DNA from: Acidobacteriota bacterium
Lineage (GTDB): Bacteria; Acidobacteriota; Vicinamibacteria; Vicinamibacterales; CAVVIG01
DNA length: 64,000 nucleotides
Reading direction: 5' to 3'
NCBI GenBank assembly: GCA_003222535.1
Contig: QHWJ01000235.1
Coordinates: 21,111-85,110 of the forward strand
Of the stretch, positions 37,084 through 46,099 are shown piece by piece. The translations under genes were made by a program, and so were the position numbers. The notes below the pieces were generated by a model. The model was given only the letters and a program-made list of their open reading frames with translations. It did not search any database and had not been told where the DNA came from. Numbering within the stretch: the stretch's first letter is position 1; every line of letters begins with the position of its first letter.

Positions 37084-37533
37084 GTGCGAATCGCCGTCGG
37101 AGCCGATCATGCAGGGTTCGCGCTCAAGGAGCATCTGAAGCAGACGCTTGCACGGCTCGGCCACACGGTGGACGACCACGGGACCCACAGCGAGATCTCG
37201 GTCGACTATCCGCCGATTTGCATCGCGGTCGGGCGCTCGGTCGCCGGCGGTCAGGCGGACCGCGGTATCCTGCTCGGCGGCAGCGGACAGGGCGAACAGA
37301 TCGCCGCCAACAAAGTGGTCGGCGTCCGCGCCGCACTCTGCCACGATCTCTATACGGCCCGCCTGTCGCGAGAGCACAACAATGCGAATGTCCTCTCGAT
37401 GGGCGGGCGCATTGTCGCGTTTGGCCTGGCGGACGAGATTCTGGCACTCTGGCTCGAGACCGCCTTCGAAGGCGGGCGCCACCAGCGCCGGATCGATCAG
37501 ATCCTCGAGGCGGAACACCGCCGGGACCCCTGA
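37084..37533 (+). CDS. rpiB: Ribose-5-phosphate isomerase B
   Basis: The 149-residue RpiB/LacAB-family isomerase interconverts ribose-5-phosphate and ribulose-5-phosphate in the pentose-phosphate pathway. It has GADHAGFALKEHL at the start and GGSGQGEQIAANKVVGVRAAL in the phosphate-binding loop. E. coli-type enzymes have a catalytic Cys in this loop, but here the site is Gly, and Glu71 in GQGEQ matches the actinobacterial-type enzymes that use Glu as the base. REHNNANVLSMGGR completes the signature. GTG at 37084 is the start. glyA lies 78 bp downstream on the same strand. Confidence 0.93.
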   Translation: MRIAVGADHAGFALKEHLKQTLARLGHTVDDHGTHSEISVDYPPICIAVGRSVAGGQADRGILLGGSGQGEQIAANKVVGVRAALCHDLYTARLSREHNNANVLSMGGRIVAFGLADEILALWLETAFEGGRHQRRIDQILEAEHRRDP

Positions 37534-37611
37534 AGGGTGCCCGACGCGCACGCGAGCCGTACCTGAAAGGGACGCCCGCAGCCGGGTCGTTCAGGACCGA
37601 GCGAGAACCCT

Positions 37612-38880
37612 ATGACGACTCAAACGACGGCCCCGCCCACGTGGCGCGCGCTCGCCGACGCCGACCCCGAAATCGCCGGCGCAATCCGCGACGAGCTGCA
37701 TCGACAGAACACCGGGCTCGAGCTCATCGCATCGGAAAACTTCGTCAGCCGCGCGGTGCTCGAAGCCGCCGGTTCGGTGATGACGAACAAGTACGCCGAA
37801 GGCTATCCCGGCAGGCGGTACTACGGCGGCTGCGAGTTCGTGGACGTCGCCGAGCGCGCCGCGATCACGCGCGCGAAGACGCTCTTCGGAGCCGACCACG
37901 CCAACGTCCAGCCGCATTCCGGCGCGCAGGCGAACATGGCGGTCTACCTCACGCTCCTGAAGCCGGGCGACACCGTTCTCGGCATGAACCTCGCGCACGG
38001 CGGCCACCTGACCTTCGGCCATCCGCTCAATTTCTCCGGCAAGCTCTACACGATCGTGCCGTATGGCGTGCGCAAGTCGGACGAGCGGATCGACTACGAC
38101 GAACTGGCGCGTCTCGCCGACGAGCACCATCCCAAAATGATCATCGTCGGCGCCAGCGCCTATCCGCGCGTCATCGATTTCGCGCGGATCCGCACGGCGG
38201 CCGATCGCATCGGCGCGCCGGTCTTCACCGACATGGCGCACATTGCCGGACTGGTGGCGGCCGGAGTGCATCCCAGTCCCGTTCCGCACTCCGACTTCGT
38301 CACGACCACGACGCACAAGACGCTGCGGGGACCGCGCGGCGGCCTCGTGCTCTGCCGCGAGCAGTACGCGAAAGATCTCGATCGCACGGTGTTCCCCGGC
38401 GTGCAGGGCGGGCCGCTGATGCACATCATCGCGGCGAAGGCCGTGTGCCTGAAGGAGGCCGCGGAACCGCCATTCGTCGCGTACCAGCACCAGATCGTCG
38501 CCAACGCGAAAAAGCTGGCCGGCGTCCTGGTCAGCGAGGGCTTCCGTCTCGTGAGCGGCGGCACCGACAATCACCTGATGCTCGTCGACGTTTTCTCCAA
38601 GGGGATCACCGGCAGGGTGGCGGAGGCGGCGCTCGGCAAAGCGGGCATCACCGTGAACAAGAACGCCATCCCGTTCGATCAGAATCCGCCGATGGTCGCG
38701 AGCGGCATCCGCATCGGCACGCCGGCCGTGACGACGCGCGGGATGCGGGAAGCCGACATGGAGATCGTCGGCGAACTGATCGCGCGTGCGCTGCAGGCCC
38801 CGGAAGACGATCACGCACTGGGGATGATTCGCGTCGAAGTCGAGGGGTTGTGCCGGAAGTTCCCGCTGTACCCGGAGTAG
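37612..38880 (+). CDS. glyA: Serine hydroxymethyltransferase
   Basis: The 422-residue PLP enzyme interconverts serine and glycine while charging tetrahydrofolate, the main source of one-carbon units. [10 protein letters not shown] and the PLP-lysine motif [14 protein letters not shown] (Lys236) are intact, along with [10 protein letters not shown] and [12 protein letters not shown]. Length is normal. ATG at 37612 is preceded by a weak G-rich region. It follows rpiB and may be co-transcribed. The helicase frame continues directly after or overlaps its last codons. Confidence 0.97.
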   Translation: MTTQTTAPPTWRALADADPEIAGAIRDELHRQNTGLELIASENFVSRAVLEAAGSVMTNKYAEGYPGRRYYGGCEFVDVAERAAITRAKTLFGADHANVQPHSGAQANMAVYLTLLKPGDTVLGMNLAHGGHLTFGHPLNFSGKLYTIVPYGVRKSDERIDYDELARLADEHHPKMIIVGASAYPRVIDFARIRTAADRIGAPVFTDMAHIAGLVAAGVHPSPVPHSDFVTTTTHKTLRGPRGGLVLCREQYAKDLDRTVFPGVQGGPLMHIIAAKAVCLKEAAEPPFVAYQHQIVANAKKLAGVLVSEGFRLVSGGTDNHLMLVDVFSKGITGRVAEAALGKAGITVNKNAIPFDQNPPMVASGIRIGTPAVTTRGMREADMEIVGELIARALQAPEDDHALGMIRVEVEGLCRKFPLYPE

Positions 38881-38927
38881 GAGCGAAGCCCGCGCCGGCC
38901 GCGGGGCCGACGAGGGTCACCTCCTGG

Positions 38928-41009
38928 GTGGAGACCGTCGGAGCGATCTTTGCGCCCGGCGGCGCGCTGGCTCGCGCCATGCCCGGTTTCGAGCCGCGCG
39001 CCGGGCAGCTCGAGATGGCGTCGGCCGTCGCGCACGTGTTCGACGAGGGCGGCGTCCTCCTCGCCGAAGCGGGCACCGGCACCGGGAAGACGCTCGCCTA
39101 TCTCGTTCCGGCGATCCTGAGCCGCGAGCGCGTCCTCATCTCCACGGGCACCAAGAACCTTCAGGAGCAGATTTTCTTCAAGGACATTCCCGCTCTGCGT
39201 GAAGCGCTGGGCATTCCCTTCACCGCTGCGTGCATGAAGGGCCGCGCGAACTATCTGTGCCTGCACAAGCTCGATCAGCTCGCCGGCGGGGCCGGCCCGG
39301 CGGCTCACGACGTCTTCCTGCCGATCATCCGCGACTGGTCGGAGCGCACGGAAACCGGCGATCGTGCCGAGCTCGAAGATCTGCCCGAGGACCTCGCGTT
39401 CTGGAGCGAGGTGTCGGCGACCGCCGAAACGTGTCTCGGACCCGAGTGTCCGCGCTACGACGACTGCTTCGTCACGCGGATGCGACAGCACGCCGCCGCG
39501 TCAGACGTGGTGATCGTCAACCATCACCTGCTCTGCGCCGACGCGGCCGTGCGAACGAGCGGGCTCGGTGAGGTGATCCCGGCGGTCAGCCGTGCGATCC
39601 TCGACGAAGCGCACCAGCTCGAGGACGTCGCGACGCAGTACTTCGGGTTCAGCGTCAGCAACTACCGGGTCGAGGATCTGGCCCGTGACGTCGAACGGCT
39701 GGTCGCGGTCGGCGGCGTCGAGGACAGACACGCGAAGGACGAGATCGCAAAGGCCGTCGAGCGCCTGCGCGATCGCGCGCGCGCCTTCTTCACCGAGCTC
39801 GCGTTCGCGCATCGCGGTGAAGGAGGCGTCAGAAACGAAGAGCGCGTGCGGGCCACGGTCGAATCGCTTGGACACACGCGCGACGCGGCCGCCCACCTCA
39901 CCGGCGCCCTCGACATCATCGAAGCAACCCTGGCGCTGCTGAAGCCGGTCCGGCTCAAGCCGGACACGACCGGAGAGAGCGACGGCCCCGTGCGTGATCG
40001 GCGAGGTCACGGCAAGCCAGATCCCGGCAGGCGAGATCCCGGTAGGCAAGATCCCGGTAGTGTCCGGCTTCAGCCGGACCGTGACGACGAGATCGCCACA
40101 GACGTCCTTGCGCTCGCGCGGCGCGCGGGGTCGCTGCGTGACGAGCTGCGGTTTCTGCTGCGTGGCGGAGACGAAGAGTACGTCTATTTCGTGGAGTTCC
40201 GCGGACGCGGCACCTTCCTGCGCGCCTCGCCGATAAACGTCTCCACGATCGTGCGCGCGCAACTGCTCGATCGCATGCGGACGACAGTGCTCACGTCGGC
40301 GACGCTGACGGTGGACGGCGCGTTCGACTACGTGCGCGCACGGCTCGGCGTCGGCAAGGCCGCCGAGGTGCGCCTGCCGTCCGAGTTCGACTTCCGCCGG
40401 CAGGCGATTCTCTATCTCCCGCCGCGCATGCCGGACCCACGCTCGGAGAATTTCGCCGTGGCGGCCGGCCGCGAGGTGATCGAAGTCCTCAGACGCACGC
40501 GCGGGCGCGCCTTCGTCCTCTTCACCAGCTACGCGACGATGCGCGCGGTGCAGGCGATGGCGGAGATGGCGCTGAACTACCCCATTTTCGCGCAGGGCGC
40601 GGCGCCGCGCTCGCAACTCCTGAATCAGTTCCGCCGGACTCCCCACTCGGTGCTGTTTGCCACCTCGAGCTTCTGGCAGGGCGTCGACGTGGTCGGCGAG
40701 GCCCTGAGCTGCGTCATCGTCGACAAGCTGCCTTTTGCGCCGCCCGGCGATCCCATCACGGCGGCGCGCATCGACGCGATTCGCGCGCGCGGCGGCGACC
40801 CGTTCAGCGAGTATCAGGTGCCGCTCGCGATCCTGGCGCTGCAGCAGGGGCTGGGCCGGCTCATCCGGCACCGGCGCGACCGCGGGGTCCTGGCGGTTCT
40901 CGATCCCCGCCTGCGGACCAGCGGATACGGGCGGCGCTTCGTCGCCTCTCTGCCGCCCGCGCCGATCGTGCACGACCTGTCCAGCATCGAGGCGTTCTTT
41001 GCCGGCTGA
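38928..41009 (+). CDS. DinG/XPD-family ATP-dependent helicase
   Basis: From GTG 38928 this is a 693-residue superfamily-2 helicase. Walker A is EAGTGTGKT (47-55) and the DEAH box is at 226-229. Four cysteines typical of the Fe-S domain lie in RANYLC, ETCLGPEC and YDDCF. The C-terminal helicase motifs include LFATSSFWQGVDVVGE and QGLGRLIRHRRDRG. Members unwind DNA at R-loops or damaged forks. GTG at 38850, inside the glyA end, is an alternative start. Between residues about 340 and 390 a repeat element of about 145 bp is inserted in frame, encoding RLKPDTT and DPGRR/DPGRQ/DPGS. The rest reads like a normal family member. Confidence 0.9.
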   Translation: METVGAIFAPGGALARAMPGFEPRAGQLEMASAVAHVFDEGGVLLAEAGTGTGKTLAYLVPAILSRERVLISTGTKNLQEQIFFKDIPALREALGIPFTAACMKGRANYLCLHKLDQLAGGAGPAAHDVFLPIIRDWSERTETGDRAELEDLPEDLAFWSEVSATAETCLGPECPRYDDCFVTRMRQHAAASDVVIVNHHLLCADAAVRTSGLGEVIPAVSRAILDEAHQLEDVATQYFGFSVSNYRVEDLARDVERLVAVGGVEDRHAKDEIAKAVERLRDRARAFFTELAFAHRGEGGVRNEERVRATVESLGHTRDAAAHLTGALDIIEATLALLKPVRLKPDTTGESDGPVRDRRGHGKPDPGRRDPGRQDPGSVRLQPDRDDEIATDVLALARRAGSLRDELRFLLRGGDEEYVYFVEFRGRGTFLRASPINVSTIVRAQLLDRMRTTVLTSATLTVDGAFDYVRARLGVGKAAEVRLPSEFDFRRQAILYLPPRMPDPRSENFAVAAGREVIEVLRRTRGRAFVLFTSYATMRAVQAMAEMALNYPIFAQGAAPRSQLLNQFRRTPHSVLFATSSFWQGVDVVGEALSCVIVDKLPFAPPGDPITAARIDAIRARGGDPFSEYQVPLAILALQQGLGRLIRHRRDRGVLAVLDPRLRTSGYGRRFVASLPPAPIVHDLSSIEAFFAG
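39945..40089. repeat. REP-like inverted palindrome pair inside the helicase gene
   Basis: A palindromic unit CCGGTCCGGCTCAAGCCGG (39945-39963, extending to 39973) is matched by an inverted copy, TGTCCGGCTTCAGCCGGACC (40061-40080, flanks to 40089). Between them lie three tandem 15-bp copies of AGATCCCGGyAGGCG type (40019-40063). The arrangement of two inverted palindromes around a spacer resembles a REPIN. Its length leaves the helicase frame open, producing about 48 extra residues. Confidence 0.85.
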
Positions 41010-41116
41010 TTCGGCTCGAGGTCCGTCCTGTATCTTCGAGCCGCTCCCCGCCGTCGCGGATCGATGTAAACTACCCCCCAACGCGAAAGTTGCTCTCATT
41101 CTTCCAGGAGGATTCC

Positions 41117-42103
41117 ATGGTCCGCCGATTGAACGGCCGGCTTCCGTGGCTGGTGGCGTGCGCCGCAGGGTTCGCCCTATCGCTCGCGTCGCCTGCCGCT
41201 GCTCAGTCCACAGGGATGGTCAAGGGCGTCGTGAAAGACGCGCAGGGCCAGCCGGTTGATGGCGCAAAGGTCATCATCGACATGACCGAGGGCGTCAGCC
41301 GTCACTTTGAAACCAAGTCGAACAAGAAGGGCGAGTTCATCCAGATCGGCCTTCAGTCGGGGCCCTACAAGGTGACCGCCGAAAAAGACAAGCTCACGTC
41401 GAACACGGCCGAAGTCAGGGTCGCGATCAGCAGGCCGGCCGAGGTGAACCTGATTCTCGGCGCCGGCGGGCCGTCCGCGGCGGCGTCGAAGGAAGCGGCG
41501 GCGAAGAACGCGGAGCTGAAAAAGACCTTCGATGAAGGCGTCACGGCGAGCCGCGCGGGGAATCACGACGAGGCGATCGCCAAGTTCACGGCCGCCGCTG
41601 CCGTCAACGCGACGTGCTTCGACTGCTATTACAACATCGCGTACTCCGAATCGCAGAAGAAGGACTACGACAAGGCTGAGGCGGCCTACAAGAAGGCGAT
41701 CGAGATCAAGGCCGATTACGCCGAGGCGTACAGCGGGCTGGCCAACATCTACAACGCGACGCGCAAGTTCGATCAGGCGGCGGCGGCGAGCGCGAAGGCG
41801 ATGGAGCTGAGCAGCGCCGGCGCCGGCGGCGCCGCGGGCGGCGGCGGGAACGCCGACGCGATGTTCAATCAGGGCGTCATCCTCTGGAATGGCGGGAAGG
41901 TCGCCGAGGCGAAGAAGCAGTTCGAAGCGGCGATCGCGGCGAACCCGAACCACGCCGAGTCGCACTACCAGCTCGGCATGGCGCTGGTGAACGAGAACAA
42001 CCTCGCCGGCGCCACGACCGAATTCGAGACGTACCTGAAGCTCGCGCCCTCAGGGCCGAACGCGGCGACGGCAAAAGGAATCCTGGGCACGCTGAAGAAA
42101 TAG
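41117..42103 (+). CDS. Exported TPR protein with N-terminal carboxypeptidase-regulatory-like domain
   Basis: This 328-residue protein begins with a signal peptide (VACAAGFALSLASPAAAQ). A beta-sandwich of the carboxypeptidase regulatory-like type follows (about 33-115, GVVKDAQGQPVDGAKVIIDM). After an Ala-rich linker come four to five tetratricopeptide repeats (about 140-320), with GNHDEAIAKFTAAAAVN, DYDKAEAAYKKAIEIK and KVAEAKKQFEAAIAANPNHAE. TPRs mediate protein contacts, and the role is probably in a periplasmic or surface complex. AGGAGG at 41106-41111 gives a strong SD for ATG 41117. It ends one base into the yggS start. Confidence 0.85.
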   Translation: MVRRLNGRLPWLVACAAGFALSLASPAAAQSTGMVKGVVKDAQGQPVDGAKVIIDMTEGVSRHFETKSNKKGEFIQIGLQSGPYKVTAEKDKLTSNTAEVRVAISRPAEVNLILGAGGPSAAASKEAAAKNAELKKTFDEGVTASRAGNHDEAIAKFTAAAAVNATCFDCYYNIAYSESQKKDYDKAEAAYKKAIEIKADYAEAYSGLANIYNATRKFDQAAAASAKAMELSSAGAGGAAGGGGNADAMFNQGVILWNGGKVAEAKKQFEAAIAANPNHAESHYQLGMALVNENNLAGATTEFETYLKLAPSGPNAATAKGILGTLKK

Positions 42104-42831
42104 TGATCGACGCCGCCGCACTCCGTACCCGGCTGGCAGACGTCTGCGCGAGGATCGCGCGCGCCGCCGGCCGGGCAGGGCGCGACCCCGCTTCGGTCAC
42201 CCTCATCGCCGTCTCCAAAACCTTCCCTCCCGAATACGTGCGTGCCGCCGCCGAGGCCGGCCAGGTCGACTTCGGCGAAAACAAGGTCCAGGAAGCGCGT
42301 CAGAAGATGGACCAGACCTCGGACCTTCAGATCCGGTGGCACCTGGTCGGCCATCTCCAGACGAACAAAGTGAAAAAGGCCTGCGGCTTCGACGTCGTGC
42401 ATTCGATCGACGACGCCGGGCTGGTCGAAAAGCTGGACCACGCAGCGCTGGCGGCGGGGCGGCGACTGGACCTGCTCGTCCAGGTGGATCTCGCGGGTGA
42501 AGAGACCAAGCACGGCGCGCGCGAAGAAGAGCTGACCGCGATTTTCGAGGCGGGCCGGGCGGCGCGGGCTTCCCGGATCGTGGGGCTCATGCTGTTGCCC
42601 CCCGCGGTCGACGATCCCGTCGCGGCCCGCCCGTATTTCAAGGCGCTTCGGGACGTGCGCGACCGGCTGCTGCGGCGGGGCGTGGACGCCTCGAGCCTGA
42701 AGGAACTGTCCATGGGCATGAGCCAGGATTTCGAGGTCGCAGTGGAAGAAGGCGCCACGCTCGTCCGTGTCGGGACGGCGATTTTCGGCAGCCGTCCACC
42801 GGGCCAAAACCCCATGATCATCGGGATTTAA
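42103..42831 (+). CDS. PLP-binding protein of the YggS/YlmE family
   Basis: The 242-residue single-domain TIM-barrel PLP protein (PLPBP family) manages cellular pyridoxal phosphate and affects amino-acid homeostasis. Lys39 in IAVSKTFP binds PLP. FGENKVQEARQKM, WHLVGHLQTNKVK and LSMGMSQDFEVAVEEGATLVRVGTAIFG are typical. GTG at 42103 overlaps the last base of the TPR gene stop. It is followed by a DivIVA-like gene and yggU, a common order in many bacteria (yggS-sepF-yggT-divIVA). Confidence 0.94.
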   Translation: MIDAAALRTRLADVCARIARAAGRAGRDPASVTLIAVSKTFPPEYVRAAAEAGQVDFGENKVQEARQKMDQTSDLQIRWHLVGHLQTNKVKKACGFDVVHSIDDAGLVEKLDHAALAAGRRLDLLVQVDLAGEETKHGAREEELTAIFEAGRAARASRIVGLMLLPPAVDDPVAARPYFKALRDVRDRLLRRGVDASSLKELSMGMSQDFEVAVEEGATLVRVGTAIFGSRPPGQNPMIIGI

Positions 42832-42990
42832 CCGCGGAGGACGCAGCGCTCGCTGAAAAAGCGTTTTCTCTATCTGCGTTCTCAGCGTGCTTTGCGGTTT
42901 GGCTTTTGCGTTGCGGGGTCCGCCCGCACGCGCCTGCTGTCGGTTCGAGAGGCTTCGACCGATAAGGCGGAGCGGGGAGGACGATCACAT

Positions 42991-43539
42991 ATGAATGTCA
43001 GTCCGCTCGACCTTCGCCAACAGCGTTTTCGCAAGGCTTTTCGCGGTTTCGACCCGGTCGAAGTCACGGCGTTCCTGGTCGCCGTCGCCGACGACTACGA
43101 GCAGGCCCTGCGGGAAACCGACCGACTCCGCCAGGAGCTCATGCGTCTGGAGGTGGTCCTCGCCGAGAATCGCGGGCAGGAGAAGAACCTGCAGAGCACG
43201 CTGATAACGGCGCAGAAACTGTCCGACGACATCAAGGCGAACGCGGAGCAGGAAGCGAAGCGTATCGTCCGTGAGGCCGAAGGACGCTCCGATCTGCTCC
43301 TCGACAAAACACAGGCGCGGCTCGAAGACATCCAGCGGGAGATCGACGGCCTCAAGCTGAAGCGCAAGGACGTCGAGACGTCGATCGAAGCGCACATCTC
43401 CACGCTCCGCAACACGCTCGAGTTCGTCCGCGAGCAGGAAGCGCGCGAGCGCGATGACAAGATCCTGTTTCACAGGCCGCGTCAGGTCGAGCCGATTGAA
43501 AGCCGCGAGGTTCACGAAACGCGAAAGGTCATGGTGTGA
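42991..43539 (+). CDS. divIVA: DivIVA-domain protein
   Basis: The 182-residue protein has the DivIVA N-terminal lipid-binding motif (SPLDLRQQRFRKAFRGFDPVEV, then FLVAVADDYE). A long coiled coil follows (about 45-165). DivIVA proteins bind negatively curved membrane and organise division or polar growth. The ATG at 42991 follows GGGGAGG. The position downstream of yggS is typical. The 160-bp gap contains a TCTGCGTTCTCAGCG-type repeat stretch and no gene. A classical Gram-negative DivIVA is less common than in Firmicutes, but acidobacterial genomes contain it. Confidence 0.88.
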   Translation: MNVSPLDLRQQRFRKAFRGFDPVEVTAFLVAVADDYEQALRETDRLRQELMRLEVVLAENRGQEKNLQSTLITAQKLSDDIKANAEQEAKRIVREAEGRSDLLLDKTQARLEDIQREIDGLKLKRKDVETSIEAHISTLRNTLEFVREQEARERDDKILFHRPRQVEPIESREVHETRKVMV

Positions 43540-43558
43540 AGGCTGATGCCATCACGCC

Positions 43559-43834
43559 ATGATCAAAGCCACGGCTGAGGGCGTCGAGCTGACGGTCCGC
43601 GTGATTCCGCGGGCCGGGAAAACGCAGTGTTCCGGCGTGCGAGACGAGGCGCTCGTCGTGCGCGTGGCCGCTCCGCCTGTTGAAGGCGCCGCCAACGACG
43701 CGCTGATCGAATTCTTCTCCGCCAGGCTGGGGGTGCCGCGGCGCGCGGTGCGGATCGTCAGCGGCGATCGCGCGCGCCGGAAGCGTGTCGCTATCACCGG
43801 CGTGACCGCCGAGCAGATCCGCGCGCTGGTGTAA
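43559..43834 (+). CDS. yggU: DUF167 family protein YggU
   Basis: The 91-residue small beta-alpha protein follows the DUF167 pattern: VIPRAGKTQCSGVRDEALVVRVAAPPVEGAAN, then LGVPRRAVRIVSGDRARRK. Function is unknown, but the gene is almost always next to yggS/divIVA-type genes, as here. The ATG at 43559 lies 19 bp after the DivIVA stop. Length is normal. Confidence 0.88.
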   Translation: MIKATAEGVELTVRVIPRAGKTQCSGVRDEALVVRVAAPPVEGAANDALIEFFSARLGVPRRAVRIVSGDRARRKRVAITGVTAEQIRALV

Positions 43835-43852
43835 CGGTCGTAGAATGGGTCG

Positions 43853-45103
43853 TTGCTAGCCGATTTCCTGATCCGCAACACATCCGACGTTCTGACGTGC
43901 GCCGGTCCCGCGCCGCGGCGAGGCGCCGCACAGGGCGATGCGCGATCGATTCCGCGTGCGGCCGTCGCTGCGCGCGGAGGGCGGATCGTCTTCATCGGCT
44001 TCGAAAGCCTCCTGGAGCGCGAGGTCGAGCTGGAACGAGATGCCGTGGTGCTCGACGCGCGTGGAGGCGCGGTCGTGCCTGGCTTCGTGGACCCCCACAC
44101 GCACGTCGTCTTCGCCGGCGACCGCCGCGAGGAGCTGCGGCGGCGCCTGACGGGCACGACCTACGCGCAGATCGCAGCCGAAGGCGGCGGCATTCTCGGA
44201 ACCGTCGTCGCGACCCGCGCAGCGTCCGACGATCAGCTGGCCTCCGACACGCGTCGCCGCCTCGACGAGATGCTGCGCTGTGGCATCACCACGTGCGAAG
44301 CCAAGAGCGGGTACGGGCTGACGACCGAAGGCGAGCTGAAAATGCTGCGGGTGGTTCGCACGCTGGCCGCTGATCACGCCATCGAGCTGTCGTCCACGTT
44401 CATGGGCGCTCACGAGGTCCCGGCCGAGTACCGCGGGCGCCGCCGCGACTACATCAACCTGCTGATGAGCGAGATGATTCCCGCCGTCGCGCGCGAGGGG
44501 CTCGCGGAATGGTGCGACGTCTTCTGCGAGACCGGTGTGTTCACACCGGACGAATCGCGCGAAATCCTGCAGGCGGGGCGCGACGCCGGGCTGAAGCTGC
44601 GTATCCACGCCGATGAGCTCGGCCCGAGCGGCGGCTCCGTCGTCGCGGCCGAGCTCGGCGTGCGCTCTGCCGATCACCTGATTTTCGTCGATGTGGAGGG
44701 TGCCGACGGTCTGGCCGCGGCGGGCGTGGTCGCGACACTGCTGCCGATCGCGTCGTTCTACTTGAAGCTCGGTCGGTTCGCGCCGGGGCGCATGCTGATC
44801 GAACGCGGGGTGCCGGTGGCGCTCGCGACCGACATCAATCCGGGGGGCGGCCTCTCGCCGTCGATGCCGTTTGCGATGGCGCTCGCGTGCTTCGGGATGA
44901 ACCTCACGTTCGAGGAGGCGCTCGTCGGGGCGACGATCAACGCGGCGTACTCGCTCGATCGCCACGAGCGTGTGGGCAGCCTCGAGCCGGGCAAGCAGAT
45001 GGACGCGGTCGTGGTGCGAGGACCGGCGATCGATCTCATCCGCGTCGGCGCCGACACCATCCGCGCCGTCGTCAAGAAGGGGCGCGTCGTCCATGCTGGT
45101 TGA
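43853..45103 (+). CDS. hutI: Imidazolonepropionase
   Basis: The 416-residue metal-dependent amidohydrolase opens imidazolonepropionate to formiminoglutamate in histidine breakdown. Family features visible are PGFVDPHTHVVFAGDR (the HxH metal ligands), EAKSGYGLTTEGELKML, STFMGAHEVP, RIHADELGPSGG and ATDINPGGGLS. The start is TTG at 43853, 18 bp after yggU. fchA overlaps the 3' end by 11 bases, linking histidine degradation to folate one-carbon metabolism. No hutH or hutU lies in the window. Confidence 0.95.
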   Translation: MLADFLIRNTSDVLTCAGPAPRRGAAQGDARSIPRAAVAARGGRIVFIGFESLLEREVELERDAVVLDARGGAVVPGFVDPHTHVVFAGDRREELRRRLTGTTYAQIAAEGGGILGTVVATRAASDDQLASDTRRRLDEMLRCGITTCEAKSGYGLTTEGELKMLRVVRTLAADHAIELSSTFMGAHEVPAEYRGRRRDYINLLMSEMIPAVAREGLAEWCDVFCETGVFTPDESREILQAGRDAGLKLRIHADELGPSGGSVVAAELGVRSADHLIFVDVEGADGLAAAGVVATLLPIASFYLKLGRFAPGRMLIERGVPVALATDINPGGGLSPSMPFAMALACFGMNLTFEEALVGATINAAYSLDRHERVGSLEPGKQMDAVVVRGPAIDLIRVGADTIRAVVKKGRVVHAG

Positions 45104-45707
45104 TCGACCCGTCCGCGAGGTCCTTGCGGCGTTCAGCTCCTCCGAGCCTGCGCCGGGCGGCGGCTCCGCGTCGGCGCTGGCCTCGGCGATCGGCGCCTCG
45201 CTGCTGCTGATGGTGGCCGCCCTGCCGAGAACGCGGACCGGATCGGAGGACGATCGGTCGGCGCTGGCGTCGGCGACGGAGGCGCTGATCGGCATCCGGC
45301 AGCAGTTGACCGACGCGGTTGACGCGGATGCCGCCGCCTATGATCAGGTCGTCGCCGCGTACAGGCTGCCGAAGGCGCCCGGCGAACTCGACGGGCGCAG
45401 GGCGGCGATACAGCTCGCGCTTCGCGCCGCGACCGACGTGCCGCTTGGCGTCGTGCGTTTGTCGGCCGCTGCGCTCGAGCAGGCGACAACGATCGCGGCG
45501 CACGGTCATCGCGCCGCGGGCAGCGACGTCGGCGTCGGCGTCGCGCTGCTCCGCGCCGGCGCGCGAGGCGCCCGGCTGAACATCGAGATCAACCTGGGCA
45601 GCATCTCGGACACCGCCCATGCGGACGCGGTCCGGGCGGAAACCGGTGGATGGTCGGACGCCGCGGCGCGGGCGGCCGACGAGGCGGATGCGCTACTTCG
45701 GACCTGA
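45093..45707 (+). CDS. fchA: Formiminotetrahydrofolate cyclodeaminase
   Basis: The 204-residue helical enzyme of the FTCD C-terminal family releases ammonia from 5-formimino-THF to give 5,10-methenyl-THF. APGGGSASALASAIGASLLLMVAAL and the DAAAYDQVVAAYRLPK active-site helix are clear. ATG at 45093 overlaps hutI by 11 bases. Formiminoglutamate made by hutI is the precursor of the formimino group if a glutamate formiminotransferase is encoded elsewhere. Confidence 0.92.
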   Translation: MLVDRPVREVLAAFSSSEPAPGGGSASALASAIGASLLLMVAALPRTRTGSEDDRSALASATEALIGIRQQLTDAVDADAAAYDQVVAAYRLPKAPGELDGRRAAIQLALRAATDVPLGVVRLSAAALEQATTIAAHGHRAAGSDVGVGVALLRAGARGARLNIEINLGSISDTAHADAVRAETGGWSDAAARAADEADALLRT

Positions 45708-46058
45708 GTCCTGGAGCCTGACCGGCGCGGTCGTGAACACGTCGACGCGCATCGTAAACGGCCATTGGTAGGTGTAGCCGGGCACCAGCTCGACGGGCCG
45801 CTTGTAGGACGTCTCGACGATCGTCTCATGCGCATCACGCCGAATCGACAGGTTCTCGTCGGTGAGGGGCACCTCGAAGTCCCCTGCCAGCTCCAGAATC
45901 CGATCGCGCAGCTGCGAATCGGTCTTCTCGACCCCGAACTGCGCGGTCGATGTCACCGAATCCTTGAACTTGTAGTGGGCGAGATAGACGACGAACACAT
46001 GCCACGTCGCGTTGGCCAGCAGGGCCACGAACGCCAGCTTGACGACCGTTTTAATCAC
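45693..46058 (-). CDS. Small membrane-anchored protein, DUF4845-like
   Basis: The 121-residue protein from GTG 46058 has one N-terminal membrane helix (KLAFVALLANATWHVFVVY). An extracytoplasmic domain follows, containing KDSVTSTAQFGVEKTDSQL and SYKRPVELVPGYTYQWPF. The pattern resembles DUF4845, which often sits next to lepB. The function is unknown. A GTG further upstream at 46130 would overlap the lepB 3' end by 31 bases and adds no conserved residues, so it is not preferred. Its 3' end overlaps the convergent fchA 3' end by 15 bases. Confidence 0.7.
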   Translation of the reverse strand: MIKTVVKLAFVALLANATWHVFVVYLAHYKFKDSVTSTAQFGVEKTDSQLRDRILELAGDFEVPLTDENLSIRRDAHETIVETSYKRPVELVPGYTYQWPFTMRVDVFTTAPVRLQDSGPK

Positions 46059-46099
46059 GTCTGCCGTCCGAAATCTGCGATCCCTGCTGCGCAATCGCC

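Noticed and set aside
37035..38927. Very long open frame continuing upstream of the helicase through rpiB and glyA
   Set aside because: It is open because of high GC codon bias. Its translation is Arg/Gly-rich and matches nothing until the helicase begins, while rpiB and glyA in other frames are clear.
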